A stretch of 64,000 bases of DNA from Bradyrhizobium diazoefficiens. Lineage in GTDB: Bacteria > Pseudomonadota > Alphaproteobacteria > Rhizobiales > Xanthobacteraceae. The notes under the pieces are model-generated. The model had not been told where the DNA came from, ran no database searches, and was given only the letters and a program-made list of their open reading frames with translations. The stretch lies in assembly GCF_016599855.1 (NCBI RefSeq), contig NZ_CP067041.1, forward strand, positions 6,200,001 through 6,264,000. Reading direction: 5' to 3'. This document shows, piece by piece, positions 1-8,294 of this stretch; within the stretch, counting starts at the first letter, position 1; every line of letters starts with the position of its first letter. The position numbers were made by a program, and so were the translations under genes.

Positions 1-103
1 GCTGCGAAAGCACGAATTGACTTTCGCCTGAGTCGTCCCGACAGATGGGCGCAGGATCGCGGTGATGACCGTGAGCCAACGAAAAGCTCCGGGAGGAGAT
101 TCT

Positions 104-1303
104 ATGTTCGATCGACGCGACCTGCTCAAAGGAGCGGGCCTTGCCGCACTTGCGGCCACGCTGAATTCCACCAAAGCGCTGGCGCTGGACACCGTTACGC
201 TGCCCTTCGGCAACGGCGAACGGCCGCTGGTGAACTATCCGCAGAAGCGGCCGATGATCGGGCTCACCAGCCGGCCGCCGCAGCTCGAGACGCCGTTTGC
301 AATCTTCAACGATGGCCCGATCACGCCGAATAACGCGTTCTTCGTGCGGTATCACCTCGCCGACCTCCCCTACAATCTCGATCCCGACAAGTTCACGCTC
401 GAGGTCAAGGGCAAGGTCGACAAGCCGCTCAACCTGTCGCTGAAGGATATCAGGAAGATGAGGGCGACCGAGATCGTCGCCGTCAACCAGTGCTCCGGCA
501 ACAGCCGCGGCTTCTTCGAACCGCGCGTCGCCGGCGGCCAGCTCGCCAATGGCGCGATGGGCAATGCGCGCTGGCGCGGTGTGCCGCTGAAGGCGGTGCT
601 CGAGATGGCCGGCGTGCAGGCCGGCGCCAAGCAGGTCGTATTCGGCGGTATGGACGGGCCGGTCAGCGACAAGACGCCCGACTTCGCCAAGGCGCTCGAC
701 CTTGCTCACGCCATCGACGGCGAGGTGATGCTGGCCTATGGCATGAACGGCGAGGATTTGCCGTTCCTCAACGGCTTCCCACTCCGCCTGGTCGTGCCCG
801 GCTATTACGGTACCTACTGGGTCAAGCACCTCAACGAGATCACCGTCGTCGACACGATCTACGACGGCTTCTGGATGAAGTCGGCCTATCGCATTCCGGA
901 CACGCCGGACAATTCGGTCGAGCCCGGCACCGCGCCGAAGGCGACGATCCCGATCAACCGCTTCACCATCCGCTCCTTCATCACCAACGTCGCCGACGGC
1001 GCCAAGCTGAAGGCGGGACGCACGACGCTGCGCGGCATCGCTTTCGACGGCGGCAAAGGCATCAAGGACGTCTCGGTCTCCACCGACGGTGGCAAGAGCT
1101 GGGCTTCCGCCAAGCTCGGCAAGGATCTGGGCAATTACTCGTTCCGCGAATGGAAGCTGCCGGTGAAGCTTGCGGCAGGCCAAGTCGACCTCAGGGTGCG
1201 CGCCACCAGCAATTCCGGTGAGACGCAGCCGGACACGCCGCGCTGGAACCCGGCGGGTTATTTGCGCAACGTCGTCGAAACCGTCCGCGTCAGCGTGGCC
1301 TGA
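104..1303 (+). CDS. sorA: SorA-like sulfite dehydrogenase molybdenum subunit
   Basis: Periplasmic molybdopterin enzyme of the sulfite oxidase fold, expected to oxidise sulfite to sulfate and pass electrons to the cytochrome encoded just downstream. The ATG at 104 was chosen over upstream in-frame starts because it has a strong ribosome site (GGGAGGAG, 91-98) and puts a Tat leader at the very N-terminus (RRDLLKG followed by a hydrophobic stretch, ending near ALA). The Mo-ligand cysteine lies in AVNQCSG at about residue 130, and the C-terminal third is the dimerisation domain. The protein has about 400 residues, normal for SorA/SoxC relatives. Only 12 bases separate it from the cytochrome gene. 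Sulfite is the likely substrate, but other members of the family act differently. Confidence 0.88.
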   Translation: MFDRRDLLKGAGLAALAATLNSTKALALDTVTLPFGNGERPLVNYPQKRPMIGLTSRPPQLETPFAIFNDGPITPNNAFFVRYHLADLPYNLDPDKFTLEVKGKVDKPLNLSLKDIRKMRATEIVAVNQCSGNSRGFFEPRVAGGQLANGAMGNARWRGVPLKAVLEMAGVQAGAKQVVFGGMDGPVSDKTPDFAKALDLAHAIDGEVMLAYGMNGEDLPFLNGFPLRLVVPGYYGTYWVKHLNEITVVDTIYDGFWMKSAYRIPDTPDNSVEPGTAPKATIPINRFTIRSFITNVADGAKLKAGRTTLRGIAFDGGKGIKDVSVSTDGGKSWASAKLGKDLGNYSFREWKLPVKLAAGQVDLRVRATSNSGETQPDTPRWNPAGYLRNVVETVRVSVA

Positions 1304-1315
1304 GGGGGAATGATC

Positions 1316-1624
1316 ATGCAACGCACCCTTCTCCCCACCATCATACTCGCCGTCGCCGCCGCAGTTGGGTCGGCCCTTGCCGCGCCGGTCAATTACAAGA
1401 CCCCCGATGAGGTCGCTGCCTTCAAGCCCGGGCCTAATCTCGAGGTGGTGCAGGGCAATTGCACCGCCTGCCACTCCTCCGACTACGTCGCCACGCAGCC
1501 GCCAATGAAGGACAAGAAAGGGTTCTGGCGGGCCGAGGTGACCAAGATGATCAAGGTCTATGGCGCACCGATCGACGATGCCGACGTCGGCAAGATCGTG
1601 GACTATCTGGCCGCGACTTATTGA
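1316..1624 (+). CDS. sorB: SorB-like monohaem cytochrome c subunit
   Basis: Small periplasmic c-type cytochrome, the expected electron acceptor of the preceding molybdenum subunit. It has a Sec signal peptide (about residues 1-22, ending ALA-AP) and one haem motif, CTACH, with a plausible distal Met in the segment after ATQPPM. There are two ATGs, at 1310 and 1316. The GAGGGGG ribosome site at 1302-1308 is only one base from the first and seven from the second, so 1316 is preferred. Length is about 102 residues, right for SorB. The pair forms one operon with no room for a separate promoter. Confidence 0.85.
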   Translation: MQRTLLPTIILAVAAAVGSALAAPVNYKTPDEVAAFKPGPNLEVVQGNCTACHSSDYVATQPPMKDKKGFWRAEVTKMIKVYGAPIDDADVGKIVDYLAATY

Positions 1625-1822
1625 CGGTGAGCGAGCCAATTGACCGCGAAACGGGCAAAACCGGCAAAAACGCCGCGAAGTTGAGCGAATTTCGGCAAAA
1701 TGCGGATGTGGTTTTGATCTACCAAGCCCGCCACATTCCGCGTATCCTGTTAGGACCGAACCGGCCGGTTGGCGGGGACTGGCGGTTCGTGATCTCGGAG
1801 GAAGACCCGCGGAGAAGTCGTG

Positions 1823-2023
1823 ATGGCTAAAGGTACGGTCAAGTGGTTCAACCCGACGAAGGGTTATGGATTTATCCAGCCTGCGTCGGGCGGCAAGGAC
1901 GTGTTCGTGCATATCTCGGCAGTGCAGAAAGCCGGCCTGTCCTCGCTCAACGAGGGACAGACGGTGGAATATGAAGAGATCGCAAACCGGGGCAAGACGT
2001 CCGCAGAGAACCTCAAAGTATAA
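1823..2023 (+). CDS. cspA: cold-shock domain protein
   Basis: Single cold-shock domain of 66 residues that binds single-stranded nucleic acid. Both RNA-binding motifs are intact: RNP1 KGYGFI (residues 13-18) and RNP2 DVFVHI (26-31), with the aromatic platform WFN before them. The ATG at 1823 follows GGAGAAG at 1811-1817; the GTG at 1820 is too close to that site. The 198-base stretch upstream (1625-1822) contains no gene and is probably the promoter plus a long 5' leader, a usual site of temperature control in csp genes. Bradyrhizobium carries several paralogues, so the letter of the symbol is nominal. Confidence 0.9.
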   Translation: MAKGTVKWFNPTKGYGFIQPASGGKDVFVHISAVQKAGLSSLNEGQTVEYEEIANRGKTSAENLKV

Positions 2024-2042
2024 GCCCGTCAGCCTTTGCTGC

Positions 2043-2063
2043 CTCCCGGATCTGCTCCGGGAG
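2043..2063 (+). terminator. hairpin after the cold-shock gene
   Basis: Perfect 7-bp stem CTCCCGG / CCGGGAG with a 7-base loop, 20 bases after the stop codon. No T-run follows on the plus strand, so it may protect the mRNA end or work with Rho rather than act as an intrinsic terminator. Confidence 0.4.
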
Positions 2064-2192
2064 TGAGGCCAAGAAAATTTAGAAGACGATCAGTGCATTC
2101 GACAACAGGCGTTGCGATTGCGCGCGGAAGGCTATCTGCCCGGAGAGATCGCCGATCAACGCCGCAGCAGTGACAATCGCGACCGCATGTCG

Positions 2193-2654
2193 TCAGCCCA
2201 CCGGTAACGGTGCGTCGCGCTTGATCTCCTCCATCACCGCATAGGTGCGCGTCTCGCGTACGCCCGGCATCGACAGCAAGGTCTCGCCGAGGAAGCGCCG
2301 ATACGCCGTCATGTCCGCCAGCCGCGCCTTCACGAGATAGTCGAAGCCGCCCGCAACCATGTGACACTCCAGCACTTCGGGCGCGAGTTTCACCGCGCGC
2401 GCAAAGCGCTCGAAATTATCCGGCGTGGTCTTGTCGAGCAGCACCTCGACGAACACCAGCAGGCCAAGGCCCAGCCGGTGCGGATTGAGCCGCGCGCCAT
2501 AGCCTTCGACAAAGCCTTCGCGCTGCAGGCGCTTCAGCCGCTCGCCGATCGAGGTCGGCGACAGCCCAATGCGCTCGGCGAGCTCGACATTGGCGATCCG
2601 CCCATCTTCCTGCAAAATCGAGAGTATCTTCCGGTCAATGCGGTCGAGTTCCAT
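2193..2654 (-). CDS. putR: Lrp/AsnC-family regulator, probable PutR
   Basis: Lrp-type transcription factor of 153 residues. The N-terminal helix-turn-helix covers about residues 4-55 (DRIDRKILSILQEDGRI... LSPTSIGERLKRL) and the AsnC-type ligand-binding domain about 65-145. It is divergent from putA across a 113-base intergenic region, the arrangement of PutR in rhizobia and Agrobacterium, where proline is the effector and PutR activates putA. PutA here lacks the DNA-binding domain that autoregulates putA in enterics, which fits a separate regulator. Downstream (2064-2192) no gene is supported. Confidence 0.85.
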   Translation of the reverse strand: MELDRIDRKILSILQEDGRIANVELAERIGLSPTSIGERLKRLQREGFVEGYGARLNPHRLGLGLLVFVEVLLDKTTPDNFERFARAVKLAPEVLECHMVAGGFDYLVKARLADMTAYRRFLGETLLSMPGVRETRTYAVMEEIKRDAPLPVG

Positions 2655-2767
2655 ATTTTATGCCGCTGATAGGTCAATGACCTTCATTTCCTAAGGCAAA
2701 ACCATTATCTTGTCTATCGAACTACGGTCATGCCGGCCTTATCCTGATTTCAGCCACAGGACACGCC
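2655..2767. promoter_or_regulatory. putR-putA divergent control region
   Basis: The 113 bases between the two start codons are clearly AT-richer than the flanking genes and must hold both promoters and any PutR sites. A short GTCAATGAC near-palindrome lies at about 2673-2681. No promoter hexamers can be assigned with confidence. Confidence 0.5.
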
Positions 2768-5767
2768 ATGCCCAACATCCCGGCCCTCTTCACCGCCCCC
2801 TATGCGCCCGATGACGCCGACATCGCTGCGCGCCTCTTTCCGTCGGCGCATCTGAGCCCCCCGCAGGAGGCGCGGATCGACCGCACCGCCACCCGGCTGA
2901 TCGAGGCGATCCGCAAGCGCGACGACCGGCTCGGCGGGGTCGAGGACATGCTGCGCGAGTTCGCGCTCTCGACCAAGGAAGGTCTGGCGCTGATGGTGCT
3001 GGCGGAAGCGCTGCTGCGCGTGCCTGATGCCCGCACCGCCGACCAGTTCATCGAGGACAAGCTCGGCGAGGGCGATTTCATCCACCACGAGACCAAATCC
3101 ACGGCGTTCCTGGTCAACGCCTCGGCCTGGGCGCTCGGCCTGTCGGCGCGGGTGATCCAGCCCGGCGAGACGCCCGACGGCACCATCGGCCGGCTGGTGA
3201 AACGGCTCGGCGCACCCGCCGTGCGCACCGCCACGCGTCAGGCGATGCGTCTGATGGGCAATCATTTCGTGCTGGGCGAGACCATCGAGCAGGCGCTGGA
3301 GCGGGGGAAACCGCGCTCCGGCCAGAAGTCGCGCTATTCCTTCGACATGCTCGGCGAAGGCGCGCGCACGGCGGCCGACGCAAAACGCTATTTCGACGCT
3401 TATGCCAGTGCGATCGAAACCATCGGCAAGGCGGCAGGCGGCCATCCCCTGCCAGACCGTCCCGGCATCTCCGTCAAGCTCTCGGCGCTGCATCCGCGCT
3501 TCGAGGCGATCAGCCGCGACCGTGTCATGCGCGAACTGGTGCCGCAATTGCTGGACCTCGCGCAGCGTGCCAAGGCCCATGACCTCAACTTCACCGTCGA
3601 TGCCGAGGAAGCCGACCGGCTGGAGCTGTCTCTCGACGTGATCGCGGCAACGCTCGCCGATTCCTCGCTCAAAGGTTGGGACGGGTTCGGGCTTGCGATC
3701 CAGGCCTATCAGAAGCGCGCAAGCGCGGTGATCGACTACGTTCACGACCTTGCTCGTGCGCATGACCGCAAGCTGATGGTGCGCCTGGTCAAGGGCGCCT
3801 ATTGGGACACCGAAATCAAGCGCGCGCAGGAGCGCGGGCTCGACGGCTATCCCGTGTTCACCCGCAAGGCGATGACGGACCTGAACTACGTCGCCTGCGC
3901 CGCGAAGCTTTTGAGCCTGCGGCCGCGGATCTTCCCACAGTTTGCGACCCACAACGCCCTCACCGTTCCAACCGTGCTGGAGCTTGCCGGCGACAGTGGC
4001 GGCTTCGAATTCCAGCGCCTGCACGGCATGGGCGAGGCGCTCTACGAGCAGCTCGCCAAGGATCACCCTGAGATCGCCTACCGCACCTATGCGCCGGTCG
4101 GCAGCCATCGCGATTTGCTCGCCTATCTGGTGCGGCGGCTGCTCGAGAACGGCGCCAACTCGTCCTTCGTGGCGCAGGCAGCCGATTACCGCGTGCCGGT
4201 CCCGGCGCTGTTGAAGCGTCCCGTCGATCTCATCGTTCGTCCCGATCACGGCCATCACGCCAAAATCCCGCTGCCGGGCGATCTGTTCGCGCCGGAGCGG
4301 CGCAATTCGCGCGGCATCGAATTCGGCGAGCGCGCCGCGCTCGATCGGCTGCTGGCCGACGTCAAGGCCACCACGACCGACCTCAAGCCCGTCGCTGACG
4401 CAACGCCCGAGCAGGTGAACGCGGCAGTGACTGCCGCACGCGCCGGCTTCGCCGCTTGGAGCCGGACGCCGTCTGCCGTGCGCGCCGCGGCGTTGGAGCA
4501 GGCCGCGCATCTCCTGGAGAGCCGCGGCGCCCATTTCATCGCGCTCTTGCAACGCGAGGGCGGCAAGACCCTCGACGATGCGCTGTCGGAGCTGCGCGAG
4601 GCTGCCGACTTCTGCCGCTATTATGCCGCGCAAGGCCGAAAGCTGTTCGGCAGCGAGGTCGCGATGCCGGGCCCGACCGGCGAGAGCAACGCGCTCGCCA
4701 TGCGCGGCCGCGGCGTCTTTGTCGCGATCTCGCCGTGGAATTTTTCGCTGGCGATCTTCCTCGGCCAGGTCACCGCGGCGCTGATGGCCGGCAACAGCGT
4801 CGTTGCAAAGCCCGCCGAGCAGACGCCGCGCATCGCGCGCGAGGCCGTCGCGCTGCTGCACGAGGCCGGCATCCCCGCAAGCGCGCTGCACCTCGTCACC
4901 GGAGATGGCCGCATCGGCGCTGCGCTGACCGCGCATCCTGATATCGCCGGCGTCGTCTTCACCGGCTCGACCGAGGTCGCGCGCGCGATCAACCGGACGC
5001 TTGCCGCAAAGGACGGGCCGATCGTGCCGCTGATCGCGGAGACCGGCGGCATCAATGCCATGATCGCGGATGCCACCGCGCTGCCCGAGCAGGTCGCCGA
5101 CGACGTCGTGACGTCAGCCTTCCGTTCGGCCGGCCAGCGCTGCTCGGCGCTGCGGCTCCTGTTCGTGCAGGAGGACGTCGCCGACCGCATGATCGAGATG
5201 ATCGCGGGCGCGGCGCGCGAGTTGAAGATCGGCGATCCCAGCGACATCGCGAACCATGTCGGCCCTATCATCGACGTCGAGGCCAAGCAACGCCTCGATG
5301 CCCACATTGCGCGGATGAAGAGCGAGGCGCGGCTACACTTTGCCGGCACAGCTCCGGAAGGCTGCTTCGTCGCGCCGCACATCTTCGAGCTCAAGGACGC
5401 CAGCCAGCTGACCGAGGAGGTGTTCGGCCCGATTCTCCATGTCGTGCGCTACCGCGCCGAAAACCTCGCGCGAGTCCTGCACGCGATCGAGCGCACCGGC
5501 TACGGACTGACGCTCGGCATCCACTCCCGCATCGACGACACGGTCGAGGCCATCATCGACGGTGTGCAGGTCGGCAACATCTACGTCAACCGCAACATGA
5601 TCGGCGCGGTGGTCGGCGTGCAGCCGTTCGGCGGCAACGGCCTGTCCGGAACCGGCCCAAAAGCCGGCGGCCCGCATTACCTCGCGCGCTTTGCCACCGA
5701 GCAGACCGTGACGATCAACACGGCGGCGGCCGGGGGCAATGCTGCGCTGCTTGCGGGCGAGGAGTGA
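2768..5767 (+). CDS. putA: bifunctional proline dehydrogenase / P5C dehydrogenase PutA
   Basis: Converts proline to glutamate in two steps: an FAD-dependent proline dehydrogenase barrel (about residues 90-440, with the KGAYWD and YAPVG segments) and an NAD-dependent aldehyde dehydrogenase (about 510-985) joined so that the intermediate is channelled. The catalytic cysteine is in AGQRCSALR, codon 5141-5143, residue 792. The whole protein has 999 residues. Both numbers equal those of the structurally characterised minimal PutA of B. japonicum, and this is the strongest taxonomic marker in the window. The ribbon-helix-helix domain of enteric PutA is absent, in keeping with control by the divergent Lrp-type gene. 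Long open frames on the opposite strand are GC-driven shadows. Confidence 0.97.
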   Translation: MPNIPALFTAPYAPDDADIAARLFPSAHLSPPQEARIDRTATRLIEAIRKRDDRLGGVEDMLREFALSTKEGLALMVLAEALLRVPDARTADQFIEDKLGEGDFIHHETKSTAFLVNASAWALGLSARVIQPGETPDGTIGRLVKRLGAPAVRTATRQAMRLMGNHFVLGETIEQALERGKPRSGQKSRYSFDMLGEGARTAADAKRYFDAYASAIETIGKAAGGHPLPDRPGISVKLSALHPRFEAISRDRVMRELVPQLLDLAQRAKAHDLNFTVDAEEADRLELSLDVIAATLADSSLKGWDGFGLAIQAYQKRASAVIDYVHDLARAHDRKLMVRLVKGAYWDTEIKRAQERGLDGYPVFTRKAMTDLNYVACAAKLLSLRPRIFPQFATHNALTVPTVLELAGDSGGFEFQRLHGMGEALYEQLAKDHPEIAYRTYAPVGSHRDLLAYLVRRLLENGANSSFVAQAADYRVPVPALLKRPVDLIVRPDHGHHAKIPLPGDLFAPERRNSRGIEFGERAALDRLLADVKATTTDLKPVADATPEQVNAAVTAARAGFAAWSRTPSAVRAAALEQAAHLLESRGAHFIALLQREGGKTLDDALSELREAADFCRYYAAQGRKLFGSEVAMPGPTGESNALAMRGRGVFVAISPWNFSLAIFLGQVTAALMAGNSVVAKPAEQTPRIAREAVALLHEAGIPASALHLVTGDGRIGAALTAHPDIAGVVFTGSTEVARAINRTLAAKDGPIVPLIAETGGINAMIADATALPEQVADDVVTSAFRSAGQRCSALRLLFVQEDVADRMIEMIAGAARELKIGDPSDIANHVGPIIDVEAKQRLDAHIARMKSEARLHFAGTAPEGCFVAPHIFELKDASQLTEEVFGPILHVVRYRAENLARVLHAIERTGYGLTLGIHSRIDDTVEAIIDGVQVGNIYVNRNMIGAVVGVQPFGGNGLSGTGPKAGGPHYLARFATEQTVTINTAAAGGNAALLAGEE

Positions 5768-5809
5768 GGCCGCTTCTGGATTCGTCCCCTCACGACACGC
5801 GCGCAGTTC

Positions 5810-5941
5810 CGTCATCCTGAGGTGCGAGTGGCGCGATGCCAAGCATCGCGCTGCGAGCCTCGAAGGATGAACGGCCCGGATGCAGCCGGGCTGTCGCCCT
5901 TCGAGGGCCACTGAAAAAGCGGCCGCCTCAGGGTGACGGGG
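5810..5941. repeat. palindromic intergenic element
   Basis: About 130 bases bounded by CGTCATCCTGAGG (from 5811) and its inverse CCTCAGGGTGACGG (to 5940), with internal inverted segments. It fills most of the 333-base gap after putA, where no gene is supported. It is typical of dispersed structured intergenic repeats in Bradyrhizobium. Confidence 0.7.
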
Positions 5942-6100
5942 ATGAATTCAAGCGCGTGGCTGAAAGATGCCAAATGGCGCACCGAAGCCCTGCGCGTGGG
6001 GCCGTTGCATCCCGGCAAAACATCGGTCTAATGCTGCCATGACTGGCCCGCGTCAATTCCAGCGCGCGGGAAACAACAAGAGCGAGGGAGCAACGCCGCG

Positions 6101-7306
6101 ATGGAAAAAGGCATTTTTGCAGGGCTTAGGGTTCTGGACTGCGCGAGCTTCATCGCGGCACCCGCGGCAGCGACCGTGCTGTCCGATTTCGGTGCCGACG
6201 TCATCAAGATCGAGCCGCCCGGCGCCGGCGACCCCTACCGCAATCTGCCGAACCTGCCCGGCTATCCCACCGGCGAGCATAATTTCGCCTGGCTGCTCGA
6301 GGCCCGCAACAAGAAGAGCCTCGCGCTCGACCTCTCCAAGCCCGAGGCGCAGGCCGTGCTCTACAAGCTGGTCGAACAGGCTGACGTCTTCATCACCAAC
6401 ATGCCGCCGCCGGTGCGCGGCAGGCTCGGCATCACTTATGACCATCTCGCCCATCTCAACGACCGGCTGATCTACGCTTCCTTCACCGGCTATGGCGAGA
6501 AGGGCGAGGAAGCCAACAAACCCGGCTTCGACAGCAACGCCTATTGGGCGCGCTCCGGCCTGATGGACCTCGTCCGCGCCGATACCGAAACGACGCCGGC
6601 CCGCTCGGTCGCCGGCATGGGCGACCATCCCTGCGCGATGGCGCTGTACAGCGCGATCGTTACCGCACTATATCAGCGCGAGAAGACCGGCAAGGGCTCG
6701 CATGTCGCCTCCAATTTGATGGCCAACGGCGTGTGGGCCGCGAGCGTGCTGGCGCAGGCAAAGCTCTGCGGCGCCAAGTTCGGCGAACGGCGCCCGCGCG
6801 AGCGCGCGCTCAATGCGGTCGCCAACCACTATCAGTGCAAGGACGGCCGCTGGCTGATCCTGTCGCTGCTGAACGAGGAGAAGCAGTGGCCGACGCTGGC
6901 CAAATGCCTCGGACGCGAGGACTTGATCAACGATCCGCGCTTCGCCACCAAGCCCGACCGTCACGCCCGCTCGATCGAACTGATCAAGATCTTTGATGAG
7001 ACCTTTGCGACCAGGGATCTCGCCGAATGGCGCAAGGTCCTCGACGGCAACGGCCTGGTGTTCGGCATCGTCGGCATTCTGGACGACATTCCAAACGACA
7101 AGCAGATGCTCGAGAACGAGGTGCTGGTGCCATTCGAGAACGACACCATGCTCACCATCAACAGCCCAATCTGGATCGACGGCACCAAGAAGGTGCAACC
7201 GCGCAAGCCGCCCGGCGTCGGCGAGCACAGTGACGAGATTTTGCGTGGCGCGGGATACGACGAGGCGACGATCAAGCAGCTGCGGTCGAACGGGGCGGTG
7301 GGCTGA
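6101..7306 (+). CDS. family III CoA-transferase (CaiB/BaiF)
   Basis: A 401-residue CaiB/BaiF CoA-transferase that moves CoA between carboxylic acids through an aspartyl-CoA anhydride. Family features are the N-terminal LRVLDCASFIAAP...LSDFGADVIKIEPP Rossmann-like segment, a later ASFTGYGEKG...GFDSNAYWARSGLM segment that should carry the catalytic Asp, and a C-terminal PGVGEHSDEIL motif. The start follows GAGGGAG about 12 bases upstream. It stands alone between two intergenic repeats, so neighbours say nothing about its substrate. Formyl-, succinyl-, mesaconyl- or carnitine-type specificity cannot be told apart here. Confidence 0.85.
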   Translation: MEKGIFAGLRVLDCASFIAAPAAATVLSDFGADVIKIEPPGAGDPYRNLPNLPGYPTGEHNFAWLLEARNKKSLALDLSKPEAQAVLYKLVEQADVFITNMPPPVRGRLGITYDHLAHLNDRLIYASFTGYGEKGEEANKPGFDSNAYWARSGLMDLVRADTETTPARSVAGMGDHPCAMALYSAIVTALYQREKTGKGSHVASNLMANGVWAASVLAQAKLCGAKFGERRPRERALNAVANHYQCKDGRWLILSLLNEEKQWPTLAKCLGREDLINDPRFATKPDRHARSIELIKIFDETFATRDLAEWRKVLDGNGLVFGIVGILDDIPNDKQMLENEVLVPFENDTMLTINSPIWIDGTKKVQPRKPPGVGEHSDEILRGAGYDEATIKQLRSNGAVG

Positions 7307-7331
7307 GGGGCAGGCCGCCCTCTCCAACCTC

Positions 7332-7412
7332 CGTCATTGCGAGCGTAGCGAAAGCAATCCAGAATCCCACCGCGGATGCATTGCTGGATTGCTTCGCTGC
7401 GCTCGCAATGAC
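7332..7412. repeat. palindromic intergenic element
   Basis: Eighty-one bases that open with CGTCATTGCGAGCG and close with the inverse CGCTCGCAATGACA; the inner AAGCAATCC and GGATTGCTT also pair. The same family recurs at 12410-12490. The cruciform shape suggests transcript-end or nucleoid functions. Confidence 0.75.
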
Positions 7413-7461
7413 ACCGCGGGACGATGTAGCTTCACCGCAACATCGCGTCTCGTGAGGTCCC

Positions 7462-8109
7462 ATGCCGCTCTATCGCCTGCACTACTTCCCCGAATCCGGC
7501 AACAGCTACAAGCTGGCGCTGATGCTCACGTTATGCGGCGAGAGGTTCGAGCCGGTCTGGACCGATTTCGGCGGCGGCGTCACGCGCACGGCGGAATGGC
7601 GCGAGGCCGTCAACGAGATGGGTGAGATTCCCGTGCTCGAGATCGACAGCGTGAAGATGACGCAGACCGCCCCTCTCCTGCTCAAGCTAAGCGAGCAATA
7701 TGGTCGTTTCGGCGCCGAGACCGAGGACGAGAAGTTCGAGCTGCTCCGCTGGCTGTTCTGGGACAACCACAAGCTTACCGGCTACATGGCGACCTATCGC
7801 TTCATGCGGGCCTTCACCGAGAAGAGCGATCCACAGGTGCTGAAGCACTTTCGCCGGCGGCTCGACGACTTCCTCGGCATTCTCGACGGACATCTGCAGC
7901 ACAATGCCTTTGCAATCGGAGCGAAGCCGACCGTCGCCGATATCTCGATGATGGCCTATCTGCACTATCCAAGCGACGAGCACGGCTTTGATTTCGCGGC
8001 GAGCCATCCGGCCATCCACGCCTGGCTCCGTCGCATGGCCGCGCTGTCCGGCTGGAAACCGGCATACGAGCTGCTACCGGGCAAGCGGATGACGAATTAC
8101 GCGAAATGA
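7462..8109 (+). CDS. glutathione S-transferase family protein
   Basis: A 215-residue cytosolic GST. The N-terminal thioredoxin-like domain spans about residues 1-80 (PLYRLHYFPESGNSYKLAL, then the cis-Pro segment GEIPVLEID), and the helical domain spans about 90-205 with the usual TVADISMMAYL aspartate. The usual N-terminal catalytic Ser/Tyr/Cys would lie in the PESGNSYK region. The electrophilic substrate cannot be inferred. A short minus-strand membrane gene follows tail to tail, so the gene is transcribed alone. Confidence 0.85.
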   Translation: MPLYRLHYFPESGNSYKLALMLTLCGERFEPVWTDFGGGVTRTAEWREAVNEMGEIPVLEIDSVKMTQTAPLLLKLSEQYGRFGAETEDEKFELLRWLFWDNHKLTGYMATYRFMRAFTEKSDPQVLKHFRRRLDDFLGILDGHLQHNAFAIGAKPTVADISMMAYLHYPSDEHGFDFAASHPAIHAWLRRMAALSGWKPAYELLPGKRMTNYAK

Positions 8110-8112
8110 GGG

Positions 8113-8277
8113 CTACCGCAGCGCCAGCCAGGCAAGCGTGAACAGGATGCCGCCAACGATCACGACCACCGCGACCGCCCAGATGCTGACGCGAACGCTG
8201 CCGGTGACCTGCTTGGCTTCCTCATTGCGCGCGATCTCGCGATTGCGGTCCTTGTTGGCGTCGCTGGTATCCGTCAT
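8113..8277 (-). CDS. small single-pass membrane protein, 54 residues
   Basis: Short gene found by reading the gap between the GST and the haem-motif protein. The first half is charged (MTDTSDANKDRNREIARNEEAKQ), and the second half (about residues 30-52) is one hydrophobic helix ending WLALR, so it should insert with its N-terminus inside. A weak GGGATGACC ribosome site precedes the ATG at 8277. GC-rich third positions on this strand support coding. The stop lies 17 bases downstream of the next upstream gene's own stop-to-start interval, so co-transcription with 8295-9845 is likely. No function is known. Confidence 0.65.
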   Translation of the reverse strand: MTDTSDANKDRNREIARNEEAKQVTGSVRVSIWAVAVVVIVGGILFTLAWLALR

Positions 8278-8294
8278 GGGTCATCCCGATCAGT

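Noticed and set aside
2060..2182. A short hydrophobic minus-strand segment downstream of putR (AVAIVTAAALIGDLSGQIAF...)
   Set aside because: It begins after a stop and has no start codon. At about 36 residues it cannot be separated from chance.
2750..4936. A 728-residue open frame on the minus strand
   Set aside because: It lies opposite putA; high GC keeps antisense frames open. No ribosome site or domain is recognisable, and the residues are Arg/Ala/Gly-heavy as in shadow frames.
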